Positions 16,167-24,839 of a stretch of 64,000 nucleotides of DNA are shown here, piece after piece. The translations under genes and the position numbers were made by a program. The stretch is from assembly GCF_030056795.1 (NCBI RefSeq), contig NZ_JASHKQ010000001.1, positions 1,240,001 through 1,304,000 on the forward strand. The letters run 5' to 3'. This stretch comes from Rhodococcus sp. IEGM 1381. GTDB taxonomy: Bacteria; Actinomycetota; Actinomycetes; Mycobacteriales; Mycobacteriaceae. Under the pieces are notes generated by a model. It did not search any database. It saw only the letters and a program-made list of their open reading frames with translations, and was not told the origin of the DNA. Within the stretch, counting starts at the first letter, position 1. Each line of letters begins with the position of its first letter.

Positions 16167-16898
16167 ATGCATTTCACGTCCGAACAACGTCTCGATGATC
16201 ATGTTCTCGAACGCAAGTTCACGCTCGGCGACATTCCCGGAATCCTGTGGACCCCGGTATTCCTCACCGCTCCAAAACCTTTGATTCTCATCGGCCATCC
16301 CGGTGGTCTGGACATGATGTATCCGCGTCTCGCGGCTCGGGCACGCCATGCGGTGGCTGCAGGTTACGTCGCGGCCACCATCGAACTACCGGGCAGCGGG
16401 GAGCGTCCGCGATCCGCCATCGCCGAGCAAGCTCGAGCAGATTTGCGAAACGCGATCGGAGCCGGCGAGCCGGTCACCGACGACATCATCGACCGACTCG
16501 TCCTTCCGTTGGTCGAGAAGGCGGTACCGGAGCTGCAGGCTGCTCTGGATTCTCTGCTCGCGCTCCCGGAAGTTATTGGTCCTGTTGGCTATTCGGGAGG
16601 TGTGATGGCCATCGGCGTTCGACTCGCTGTTGTCGAGCCACGCGTCGCGGCCGCGCTGCTGTTCGCCGGTAGCTTCGTGCCCCGCAATATGTTCGACGAG
16701 GCCAAGCAGGTGAGAATTCCGCTGCAAGTTCTACTGCAATGGGACGACGAAGGAAACGACAGGAACATGGCGTTGAATCTGTTCGACGCCTTCGGCTCGA
16801 CCGAGAAAACGTTGCACGCCAACATGGGTGGGCATACCGGTGTCCCGCACTTCGAAGGCGATGATGGAAACAGATTCTTCGACCGGCATCTGAAGTAG
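16167..16898 (+). CDS. Alpha/beta hydrolase
   Basis: The protein has 243 residues. An oxyanion-type HPGG motif appears at about residue 48 (LIGHPGGLDMMYPR). The nucleophile elbow GYSGG (Ser of GxSxG) is near residue 140, an acid candidate lies in LLQWDDEGND, and the catalytic histidine candidate is in MGGHTGVPHFE. Similar to dienelactone-hydrolase/DUF1100-type esterases. The upstream leader ORF and hairpin suggest controlled expression. Confidence 0.82.
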   Translation: MHFTSEQRLDDHVLERKFTLGDIPGILWTPVFLTAPKPLILIGHPGGLDMMYPRLAARARHAVAAGYVAATIELPGSGERPRSAIAEQARADLRNAIGAGEPVTDDIIDRLVLPLVEKAVPELQAALDSLLALPEVIGPVGYSGGVMAIGVRLAVVEPRVAAALLFAGSFVPRNMFDEAKQVRIPLQVLLQWDDEGNDRNMALNLFDAFGSTEKTLHANMGGHTGVPHFEGDDGNRFFDRHLK

Positions 16899-16935
16899 CT
16901 CCGATCGAACCGGCACAACTGTAAGGTTTGCGAAC

Positions 16936-18387
16936 ATGTCGATGACGTGGCCACAGGTTCGGGGACTCAGCTACAGCACGATGGGCAGGTCCGTTCGTGC
17001 AGAAATCTACGGACCAGGCGATTACTCGCTGAGAGTGTGGCATACGCCGAAATCGCTGTGGCGACACGAAAACCTTTCGGGTGAGGTCGCGTTCGTCGAG
17101 AACGACTCCGACCTGTATCACGTCGCGGACGACGGCGTAATGGTGCATTCCGAGAAGTCACCGCACCGGATGATGTCGACCATGGGCGGAGGTCCGGCGC
17201 GGCTGTTGCATGCATACGCCAGGTGGCCTCACGTGGAGGCGCATTCCAGGCGAGAATCGGTTGAGGCGATCACTGCACCTCATCGAGTGGAAGTTCGTGG
17301 CCGTGCGGGTTGGGAGGTCAAGATTCATGATCCTTCCAACGGACAGGAAGACACGTACGTTATCGACGCAGTCTTGGGCATCGCTCTGTCATGGAGGCGT
17401 GATTCGGCCTGGTTCGAGCTGGCGAACCCGGTTCTGGACAAAGATTTCGATCCATCGATCTTCATGTGGTCCGGTCCCATCCGAGAACAGGCCGACGAGG
17501 CTGTTCCATCAGGGCAAGCACAGCGCGAAGCTGAACTCCGTGAATTGGCTGGCATGCCTCAACCGGTCATCACCTGGCTCCCCATGCGGATTACCAACCA
17601 GCCACAGAGTGGAGACGTGCGCACCGGTGCACTCGATCTGCACGTCACAGGTCAGTTCGTTCAGATGCTGCTTCGTCAGTGGATCTCCGAACTCGGTGAA
17701 CCGCAATTGGATTGGTCCGTTCAGAACATGCCGGCCGTGTATCGGGCGGACAACGGGCCGTGGACCTACGAGATTCGGGGGTTCACGGCTATCTCTCCCG
17801 AGGACTGCGAGCGCATCATCGCATCCATCGAGACGCCAGATCCACCCAACAGATCAGTGGATCAGATTCGAGATACGTTGGCGCAAGACGACGAAGAGCG
17901 GCGCCGGTCGGAGCTGGATTCGATGCTCGGCACCGGCCGCACGCTGGACGACTATCTCGACGACCAGGGAGGCGTATCGCTGCTGATACGTACGGACTTC
18001 AGCGACGATGCCGCATGGCGTGAGCTGGTGGCGGCCGTTACGGCATCCGGTGGCGGGGACGAGACGGACTTCTATGTCAACCTGACGTGCATCGATAATG
18101 AGCGGTACAACGGTCTTACGATCGATGCCCTTCTGGCGTCGATCGGTGAGAGTCTCATCTACTACATCTTTCTCGCGGACCACCGGACGATCACCGATCC
18201 GGAGAGCCCGATCGTGGTAGTCGATACCGGACCCGAACAGACGGGTCATCAACCTGGACAGTCATTCCGAGTAGTTCTGTCCGAGATCGCGTCAATTGAG
18301 AACAACCTCTCCATTGCGAACATGGATTTCGAGGACTTCTCCGAGAACACCGACGACGATGGAGTGTTCCGAGGATTCGCAGGGTAG
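16936..18387 (+). CDS. DUF6924-containing protein with LolA-like N-terminal part
   Basis: The protein has 483 residues. The C-terminal 140 residues (LLIRTDFSDDAAWRELVAAV ... YNGLTIDALLA ... YYIFLADHRTI ... NNLSIANMDFEDF) match the pattern I know as DUF6924, often stand-alone. The N-terminal two thirds has a beta-rich, possibly outer-lipoprotein-like region (SLWRHENLSGEVAFVENDSDLYHVADDG) but no signal peptide. Between them is a charged linker with DEERRRSELDSMLG. The fusion looks uncommon. Function unknown. Confidence 0.7.
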   Translation: MSMTWPQVRGLSYSTMGRSVRAEIYGPGDYSLRVWHTPKSLWRHENLSGEVAFVENDSDLYHVADDGVMVHSEKSPHRMMSTMGGGPARLLHAYARWPHVEAHSRRESVEAITAPHRVEVRGRAGWEVKIHDPSNGQEDTYVIDAVLGIALSWRRDSAWFELANPVLDKDFDPSIFMWSGPIREQADEAVPSGQAQREAELRELAGMPQPVITWLPMRITNQPQSGDVRTGALDLHVTGQFVQMLLRQWISELGEPQLDWSVQNMPAVYRADNGPWTYEIRGFTAISPEDCERIIASIETPDPPNRSVDQIRDTLAQDDEERRRSELDSMLGTGRTLDDYLDDQGGVSLLIRTDFSDDAAWRELVAAVTASGGGDETDFYVNLTCIDNERYNGLTIDALLASIGESLIYYIFLADHRTITDPESPIVVVDTGPEQTGHQPGQSFRVVLSEIASIENNLSIANMDFEDFSENTDDDGVFRGFAG

Positions 18388-18439
18388 GGGCCGGTCTATC
18401 GGTGACCGGCATCGGATCTTGCACGAGTAGTCGATGTCA

Positions 18440-18958
18440 TTACCGATCTCGGGTCAGGATGTCGTATGCGGAAATCGGTAGTTCACGGAGGGGTCCCAAT
18501 CCTGCGACTCGTCGACACCCGTCCAATTCGATTGCGATCCTGGCAGTTCCGGAACCGTCGGGGCGACGCAGGTCGGTCCAGGCAAACCGTGTAGCGGGAG
18601 TCGAGCACGGCTGCGCGACGGGTGCGTCTACGATGTAGCCGAGCAATTCGATGCTGGCCGGCCGGTCGAGGGTGAGCGACGTTGCTGGAACGGTCCCGTA
18701 CTCGGGCGGCAGGGCAGAGGCGCGGTCGAACACCGGGTACATACAGATCTGCAGGAATCCGACGTCGTCGGTAGGTGCCACCAAAGCGGGCGGAAGCATC
18801 GAATCGCCAGTGCGTCGGCGCTCAGTTGCATTGGCAACTTCGCTGTCGGAGTACCCATGAAAATCGGCGGCCGTTGCTGGGCCCGAACACAAGGTCGCGT
18901 AGTCGTAGTCGTACCCGGTGGGATAGACGGTCCGAGAGAATTCGTTCAGGTTGTTCAA
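18440..18958 (-). pseudogene. 3' part of a frameshifted secreted-lipoprotein gene
   Basis: This frame encodes NNLNEFSRTVYPTGYDYDYATLCSGPA and a Thr/Asp-rich body ending AYDILTRDR. Its frame is open further upstream than its first ATG and continues a coherent protein: GLWFVDASGRAFRPAWPAEP, then CGLRDAPLRT. That stretch is what the 5' fragment at 18955 should encode but does not, because of a one-base loss near 19050-19056. The apparent ATGA overlap of the two frames is coincidental. Confidence 0.65.
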
Positions 18959-19437
18959 CGTACGCAGCGGCGCGTCTCGTAGTCCGCACGGTTCGGCAGG
19001 CCAGGCCGGCCGAAATGCTCGACCCGATGCGTCGACGAACCACAGTCCGACGGGTGCTCAGACCTCATTGCACAGCTCACCGAGATGCCGCTGACGTAGC
19101 GTTCGGAGGCGGTTGCGAACGCGTCCATCGCGGCGTCGACGTCCCCGCGGAGACGAACCAAATCCAACGTCAGAGCGTTATCGGCACTGAGCGCCCGTTC
19201 GCATCGGAGTACTTCCACCGGCTCGAAATATCGCGGAGGGTAGCCCAGCGTGGGGGCGTCGCCGGTGATGTTCGGATCACACGGCCCAGAGCCGGTGAGT
19301 GCCGTGGCGATGTCCTCTGCCGTACAGTTCGGAGTCCGCGTAGTGCTTGCGGTGGATGGACGATACGACTCGGTGTCGATTCCTACGAACGGCAGAACGT
19401 GGCCGCAGGATGTCAGTAATCCGCACAGAGCGACCAC
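18955..19437 (-). pseudogene. 5' part of the frameshifted lipoprotein gene
   Basis: The fragment starts with VALCGLLTSCG, a lipobox without the usual basic n-region; the in-frame sequence upstream (TSKSARAIL) would supply it but has no ATG/GTG. It continues with CTAEDIATALTGSGPC and VSGISVSCAMRSEHP, after which the frame turns into arginine-rich non-native sequence. Joined to the 18440 fragment it would make a lipoprotein of roughly 330 residues. Family unknown; DUF3558-like proteins are a possible relative. Confidence 0.6.
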
Positions 19438-19472
19438 CAGAATCGCACGAGCAGATTTACTCGTACCTCAGG

Positions 19473-20231
19473 TTACTCACCATCGCGTCGCGCAGCGGTC
19501 GGATGCCGCACCCACACATTCGGTTCGGTGTACACGGCCGTCCCCTGCTCCACGTCTGCTATCACCGGTACCAGTGCCCCCGCCACGTGCACCGGCCCGG
19601 ATCGGTCGAACGGCAGACCCGTCCACTCCCGCCACTCGTCGAGTGTTCCTGGTACAACCATCGACCGCGGCGCGACACTGTCGATGCGACCGCCCGCACG
19701 GACGTGGACGCGGAGCCACGGGTCGACCGGCAAGCCGTCCGGCCGAGTTCGGTGGATGTACGACGAGATCGGTTCATCGAGATCGGTTCTGCCGTTGGGG
19801 CGGAGCGGAGCCACGAGTTCGCTGAACCCCAGCCGTCTTGCGTTGTCCCGAAGGGCGGCCAGCAGGGTCATCGACAGGCTTCGTCCCTGGGAGCTCGAAG
19901 TCAAGGAAATCTCGAGCGCCGACACAACATTGGCGGTCTCGCCGGTGAGTCGAGTGGAGATGCCGCGTCTGATCGCGCCGTCCCAGCCGTCGGCAGGAAG
20001 CGCGGCGGCGTCCGGCAAATGGAACGGTACGGACACGGCCTTGCCGACCACGGCACCTGCCTCGTCCTGACACACGAGGACGTGGTCGGCGAACAGCTCG
20101 AAGATGGCGGGATCGAAATACATCGAACCGATCGGGTCTTTGGTCATGAACGCCGGCCACGACGAGTGCATGTTCCACAGCGGGTTTAGGAGATCAGGAC
20201 GATCGGCGAGAACGGAAACGGTGACGGTCAC
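19473..20231 (-). CDS. GNAT-family acetyltransferase-like protein
   Basis: The protein has 252 residues; its GTG at 20231 overlaps the upstream GT87 stop by four bases (GTGA), which fixes the start. The acetyl-CoA region is ALEISLTSSSQGRSLSMTLLAALRDNARRLGF, with QGRSLS replacing the usual QxxGxG/A. The N-terminal PLWNMHSSWPAFMTKDP and C-terminal PDGLPVDPWLRVHVRAGG are typical of a long uncharacterised actinobacterial GNAT group. Coupled to a mannosyltransferase-like gene, so a role in glycolipid modification is possible. Confidence 0.75.
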   Translation of the reverse strand: MTVTVSVLADRPDLLNPLWNMHSSWPAFMTKDPIGSMYFDPAIFELFADHVLVCQDEAGAVVGKAVSVPFHLPDAAALPADGWDGAIRRGISTRLTGETANVVSALEISLTSSSQGRSLSMTLLAALRDNARRLGFSELVAPLRPNGRTDLDEPISSYIHRTRPDGLPVDPWLRVHVRAGGRIDSVAPRSMVVPGTLDEWREWTGLPFDRSGPVHVAGALVPVIADVEQGTAVYTEPNVWVRHPTAARRDGE

Positions 20232-21559
20232 CTGTTCATCGTGCCGCGGCGGAACGAGGAAAGCAGGGTGACGGCAATGGTTGCGAGAAACACTGCCGGG
20301 TAGGTGAACTGAACGGCCGCCGCGAATGCGGGGGACCCCTCGAACATGAAGATTCCGATTGCTTTGATTCCGCGGTAGTCGGTGAAGTACCAGGCGATCA
20401 GGGGTGCCGTGACCGCTACCGGTGCCAACCAACTCCACCAGGTGCGACGGCGAATGGAGTAGTCGATGGCGACGATGGCCAACGGTACGCACCACACCCA
20501 GTGATGACCCCACGCGAAGGGCGACACCATCGGCGTCGCGAGCCCGCAAATAACCAAGGCCAGCAATGTCTTTCCGGCTTTGTGAGCGCGTGCAGCTGTC
20601 CACAGGGCGAGGGCGGCAACGGCGGCAGCAAGGAGAAACCAGACCACGAACGGCGGTGTATGGCCCGGCCACAGACGAGCCAGAGCTCCATGAATCGACT
20701 GATTCGCCGGTGACGCGAGTGCGCCGATTCGTTCGGAGTCGACCATGGTCGCAGTCCAGAACTTCCAAGAATCAGAGGGAATGATCAGGAATCCTGTGGC
20801 AACGGTGACTACGAAGGTGGCACTCGCGGTGACCGCTGCACGCCACTGCCTGATCGACAGCAGGTAGAGGACGAAGAACGCGGGGGTGAGCTTGAGCCCC
20901 GCAGCAATTCCTACACCTACACCGCGCAGGCGACTGCCCTCGTCTCGGCTGAGGTCGAACAGGACCAGGACGAGCAGCAGGAGGTTGATCTGGCCGAGCC
21001 AAATGGTCATGCGTACCGGTTCGAGCCAGGTGAAGGCAATCGCCATTCCTACGCTGGCGAGATACATTGCCCCGCTGCGATAACCGAGGGCGCGCCAACT
21101 CAGAACCACTGTCGCGTAGACCAACAACGCGTTGATCGCTTGCAGTAGCGTTACGGCGCTCGTCACGGTGACTAGCGCAAGCGGGGTGAAGGCCAAGGCC
21201 GCGAACGGCGGGTAGGTGAAGGGTAATCCGACGTCGAACAGCGCGAACTCGTACAACGGTTGACCGAGCAGAACGACATCGCCGCCGTGCCGGTAGACGA
21301 TGGTGTCTATTCCGTTGCCGAAGAGGCCGAACGGTACTTTCCATCCCAGGAAGTACGCATGCGCGGCGATCGCAATGCACGCTGCAAGCAACGACCCCGC
21401 CAGCCATCGACGACCAAGATGATTGGGCGTGGTTTGTGCAGGGGTGACCAGGCTAGGTGGAACAACCTGTGCGCGTGCGCCTCCGGCAAAGGTTTGCTGC
21501 CCAGCATGCGTACGCGAGCCAGTTCTGGCTCGCAGCGGCATGAAGCTGGACGACGTCAT
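20228..21559 (-). CDS. GT87 (DUF2029) polyprenol-phosphate mannosyltransferase-like protein
   Basis: The protein has about 443 residues from the ATG at 21559. Around ten hydrophobic segments follow a polar N-terminus. GNGIDTIVYRHGG and the first-loop acidic residues, FTYPPFAALAF, WLGQINLLLLVLV and GLKLTPAFFVLYLL are hallmarks of glycosyltransferase family 87, which uses polyprenyl-phosphate mannose to build lipomannan-type molecules outside the membrane. It leads a two-gene operon with the GNAT gene. Confidence 0.87.
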   Translation of the reverse strand: MTSSSFMPLRARTGSRTHAGQQTFAGGARAQVVPPSLVTPAQTTPNHLGRRWLAGSLLAACIAIAAHAYFLGWKVPFGLFGNGIDTIVYRHGGDVVLLGQPLYEFALFDVGLPFTYPPFAALAFTPLALVTVTSAVTLLQAINALLVYATVVLSWRALGYRSGAMYLASVGMAIAFTWLEPVRMTIWLGQINLLLLVLVLFDLSRDEGSRLRGVGVGIAAGLKLTPAFFVLYLLSIRQWRAAVTASATFVVTVATGFLIIPSDSWKFWTATMVDSERIGALASPANQSIHGALARLWPGHTPPFVVWFLLAAAVAALALWTAARAHKAGKTLLALVICGLATPMVSPFAWGHHWVWCVPLAIVAIDYSIRRRTWWSWLAPVAVTAPLIAWYFTDYRGIKAIGIFMFEGSPAFAAAVQFTYPAVFLATIAVTLLSSFRRGTMNR

Positions 21560-21749
21560 ACATGTGACGATAGAACGTGGAGGTTGCAACAATGGATGCG
21601 ACACGGACTGACCGGTCGTTTTATAAAATAGTCTCCGTGGCAGGCGGAACCCAGACCCTGAACCGGTGACGAAAACCAGACTTCATACTTGTTTCTCGCC
21701 AGGAACGAGGAGCTCTGTTGATGTCGGCGGCGATTCGATGAGGCGCGTT

Positions 21750-22691
21750 TCATTCCGTAGGACCTGCTTCGGGCCCGTGTCGCGGCGGACGCGTAGTAAC
21801 GAACTGCCCGGCTATCGAACCGATGAGTGCGATACCGAACCCGATGCACTGAATCCCGGTCATGTTCTGTCCCAGCACAACCCATCCGATGACAGCCGCA
21901 GTCACTGGGCTGAGCACGCCAAGGAGCGTGACGTTGGTGGTCGGAAGAGCGCGGGCACCGCGAAACCACAGTGAATAGGCCAAGGCGCCACCTACCAACG
22001 CGAGCCAGGCATAGCCGACAACCGCCTTGATGTCGATGGCCCATGGGCCATCGTCGACGATCGGAATCAGCGGAGTAATGACAATGCCGCCGACAAGTAG
22101 TTGCCACGCAGTGGAATTGAGTGGGCTGGTGTGGGGTGGCACGCCCCATCGCTTGGTAAGGGCGACGCCGGTTGCCATGCTGACGGCTCCGATCACTGCG
22201 GCGGCGAGGCCGATGGCGTCGAGTCGGATTGTGCCGGACACTGCCGTCAGCGCAACCCCGACGACGGCCATTGCGGCCCATCCAACCTGGATGGGTCGCG
22301 TCCGTCCCCAGCCGAAGATCACCGATATCGCGACGATGACAAGCGGCTGCGCGGACCCGACGACGGCGGCGATTCCGCCGGGTAGCCGGTAGGCGGCCAC
22401 GAACAGCATCGGGAAGAACAAGCCGATGTTGAGAAGGCCGAGGGCCGCGGTCTTCAGTCGCCACCCCTTGCTGGGGATGCCCGGTGCGATGAGCAGTAGA
22501 AGTAGCCCGGCGGGCACCGCACGCAGCACGCTGGCGGTCATCGGCCGATCAGGGGGAAGAAGTTCGGTGGTGACCAGGTATGTCGTGCCCCAGAGGATGG
22601 GGGCAAGTGCGGAAGCGGCCGTCAATCCGAGAGTCGAGGGCAGGAGGCGTCGGGCATCGACTGGTTGTGTCTGCATGCGGGGCGTTCGCAT
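21750..22691 (-). CDS. EamA-family (DMT) transporter
   Basis: The protein has 313 residues with two EamA repeats of five helices each (about 25-155 and 165-300). Repeat marks include LAPILWGTTYLVTTELLP, RLPGGIAAVVGSAQPLVI, LAYSLWFRGARALPTTNVTLLGVLSPVTAAVIGW. Typically an exporter of amino acids or other metabolites. It is divergent from a MarR gene, with several shared operator-like sites between. Confidence 0.9.
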   Translation of the reverse strand: MRTPRMQTQPVDARRLLPSTLGLTAASALAPILWGTTYLVTTELLPPDRPMTASVLRAVPAGLLLLLIAPGIPSKGWRLKTAALGLLNIGLFFPMLFVAAYRLPGGIAAVVGSAQPLVIVAISVIFGWGRTRPIQVGWAAMAVVGVALTAVSGTIRLDAIGLAAAVIGAVSMATGVALTKRWGVPPHTSPLNSTAWQLLVGGIVITPLIPIVDDGPWAIDIKAVVGYAWLALVGGALAYSLWFRGARALPTTNVTLLGVLSPVTAAVIGWVVLGQNMTGIQCIGFGIALIGSIAGQFVTTRPPRHGPEAGPTE

Positions 22692-22729
22692 TGTGGGCTC
22701 ATCTCCGGAACATTGTCGGCCAACATCTT

Positions 22730-22797
22730 AACGCTAAACTATCTAGCGTTGAACGCTAGGACCGGCGTGGCAGAATGTCAAACAATTTAGCGCTGAA
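22730..22797. promoter_or_regulatory. Cluster of MarR operator-like sites
   Basis: AACGCTA-aactatc-TAGCGTT (22730-22750) is a perfect inverted repeat. AACGCTAG (22752-22759) and TTTAGCGCTGAA (about 22786-22797) repeat the same core. They fill the gap between the divergent EamA and MarR starts, suggesting that the MarR protein controls both genes. Confidence 0.6.
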
Positions 22798-22818
22798 GTT
22801 TTGAAGGGTGGTGAGTCG

Positions 22819-23316
22819 ATGGCGAACGAGGAACTCGATGCAGTGGACCGGATCGTGCAGCAGTGGCAGGCCGAGCGGCCCGATGTGGATGTCAGCCCAA
22901 TGGCCGTTATCGGCCGCATCAGTCGGGCAGCGTCCGTTCTGGACAAGCGCACGCAGGCTGTGTTGATCGAATTCGGTTTGCAATCAGGTGAATTCGACCT
23001 GATCGCGACGCTGCGTCGCGCGGGGGCTTTACATCGCCTCACTGTCGGACAGCTGTTGGACAGCGCGATGGTGACGTCGGGCGCTGTCACGCACCGTTTG
23101 AACCGTCTGACCGACAAAGGACTGATCGAACGAGAAATCGACCCTACCAACCGTCGGGTGGTCATCGTGCAATTGACGCCGGCCGGAGTGGACGCAGTGG
23201 ATGCCGCGCTGCCCGCGCATGTGGCCAACGAGGAAGCTCTGCTCAGGTCACTGAATCCGGATGAGCGGAGCCAACTTGCAGACTTGTTGAAAAGGCTTCT
23301 CCTGGACCTCCGGTAG
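22819..23316 (+). CDS. MarR-family transcriptional regulator
   Basis: The protein has 165 residues from the ATG at 22819, preceded by GGGTGGTGAG. The winged HTH is LTVGQLLDSAMVTSGAVTHRLNRLTDKGLIEREIDPTNRRVVIVQLTPAG, the canonical MarR wing. It probably represses the divergent EamA exporter and itself via the AACGCTA repeats. Confidence 0.9.
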   Translation: MANEELDAVDRIVQQWQAERPDVDVSPMAVIGRISRAASVLDKRTQAVLIEFGLQSGEFDLIATLRRAGALHRLTVGQLLDSAMVTSGAVTHRLNRLTDKGLIEREIDPTNRRVVIVQLTPAGVDAVDAALPAHVANEEALLRSLNPDERSQLADLLKRLLLDLR

Positions 23317-23465
23317 GGGTACGGCGATCAGTCACTCGCACAGGCTCTTCCGCATCTCGACGAACTGTGGTACTTGTTGTCGTATGAACAAATTCGACAC
23401 GTCGAAAGGCGCATGAGCGCCCGTAGTCATTCCACCTGCGGTTCCAGTACGCCGAGGTGTAGATC

Positions 23466-23939
23466 ATGAAGCTTGCCGAGGCCCTCGCTGAACGAGGGGA
23501 ACTGATCAAGCGCACCGAACATCTGAAGGTTCGGATTCTGGCGAATGCCCGCTACCAGGACGGTGAGTCACCGGCCGAGGATGCATCGATTCTGTTGTCG
23601 GAGTATGCATCTGCGCTCGATCGACTCGAAGTGCTCATCCGCCGAATCAACCGGACCAACAGTGCCGCGGCCGTGCGGGACGGAACCGTCACCGATGCCC
23701 TCGCGTCCCGTGACGTGCTCCGTATGCGCCACAAGGCGATATCCGCGGCGGCGGATGCGGCATCGGGACGCGATCAGGAGCGTCGATATGGTCCACGACA
23801 GCTGCGGTCGGAGTTGGTGTATGTCGCAGCCCTTCCGGTTGCCGAATTACGCTCTACTGCAGACGATATCGCGAGACAGATCCGGCTGGTGGATCTGGAG
23901 ATCCAACGCGTGAACTGGGAATTCGACCTGATCGAGTAG
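23466..23939 (+). CDS. DIP1984-family protein
   Basis: The protein has 157 residues and is almost entirely helical: MKLAEALAERGELIKRTEHLKVRI, SEYASALDRLEVLIRRINRTNSA, then DLEIQRVNWEFDL at the C-terminus. This matches the DIP1984 family of actinobacteria and firmicutes, whose function is unknown. It is an isolated gene after the MarR gene. Confidence 0.85.
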   Translation: MKLAEALAERGELIKRTEHLKVRILANARYQDGESPAEDASILLSEYASALDRLEVLIRRINRTNSAAAVRDGTVTDALASRDVLRMRHKAISAAADAASGRDQERRYGPRQLRSELVYVAALPVAELRSTADDIARQIRLVDLEIQRVNWEFDLIE

Positions 23940-24196
23940 TGAGTCAGGTGCCGGGTAGTAGGTAGTTTTCGTTCGAGGCGAGCACGTGCCGCGGCCGGCG
24001 GTTTTCCGGCCCTTCTCCCGCGTGGTGAGCAGCGTCACGGGTATTTACCCGGTCACAGTGCAGCTCAGTACAATTCACGGAGTACGGCGCACGTCATACA
24101 TCGCACTACCGTGTGCTGATCGAACGGGAACGAGGGTGGGTAAGGGGCCACCCGGCATCATGGTCTGCGCCGCTGTTCGCGGCTAGTCTGCACAGT
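23940..24196. other. Intergenic region with a perfect 14-base palindrome
   Basis: The only structured element seen in this non-coding gap is CGGGTATTTACCCG at 24038-24051, flanked on both sides by GTCAC (GTCA before, GGTCAC after). It could be an operator or the end of an RNA. No gene is supported here. Confidence 0.35.
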
Positions 24197-24766
24197 ATGA
24201 ATGCTCCATCGATATCACTCCAACGGCCCGCACTGATCGTCGTCGACGTGCAGGCCGGATTCGACGATTCGGAGTTCTGGGGCCCGCGGGACAACCCGTC
24301 GTGCGAGAACAATATCGCTGCACTCGTGCGCAAGTGGAGGGCGGAGTCGTGGCCGACCGTGTTCGTTCGACACGACTCCGACAACCCGCAGTCGCCGTTG
24401 TCGCCGGAGGGTGCGGGGCACGCCTTCAAGGACATCCTCGTGGGGACACCTGATCTGTTGATCAGCAAGCGGGTCAACTCGAGCTTCTACGGCACGCCGG
24501 ATCTGGACGCCTGGCTTCGGAATGAGGGCATCGAGCAGGTGGTGATCTGCGGTATCACCACCAATCACTGCTGCGAGACAACCGCGCGGATGGCAGGCAA
24601 CCTCGGCTACGAAACCTATTTCGTCATCGACGCGACGCATACGTTCGATCGCGTCGCACTCGACGGGAGCATTGTTCCAGCCGCGACGCTATCGGCCATG
24701 ACTGCGACCAACCTGAACGGTGAATTCGCGACAATCGTGACGACGGCCGATTTGCTCTCGAGTTGA
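24197..24766 (+). CDS. Isochorismatase-family cysteine hydrolase
   Basis: The protein has 189 residues from the ATG at 24197; an in-frame start at 24113 adds sequence unlike the family. Catalytic triad candidates are visible: Asp in LIVVDVQAGF, Lys in ISKRVNSSFYG and Cys in GITTNHCCETTARMA (with the cis-peptide VVICGITTN). Members hydrolyse amides such as nicotinamide, biuret or N-carbamoyl compounds. The specific substrate is unknown. Confidence 0.88.
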   Translation: MNAPSISLQRPALIVVDVQAGFDDSEFWGPRDNPSCENNIAALVRKWRAESWPTVFVRHDSDNPQSPLSPEGAGHAFKDILVGTPDLLISKRVNSSFYGTPDLDAWLRNEGIEQVVICGITTNHCCETTARMAGNLGYETYFVIDATHTFDRVALDGSIVPAATLSAMTATNLNGEFATIVTTADLLSS

Positions 24767-24839
24767 TCCAATCGAAATTTGATACCGCTCGGTATGGCTG
24801 ATCGGGAGACGCTAGGTGGTTTGGGCTCCCTGCAGATGA

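Noticed and set aside
19045..19060. Programmed ribosomal frameshifting in the lipoprotein gene
   Set aside because: No slippery heptamer or following pseudoknot is visible; a one-base loss explains the data more simply.
21605..21749. Possible small gene between GT87 and EamA
   Set aside because: Short frames there have no ribosome site worth noting and no coherent composition.
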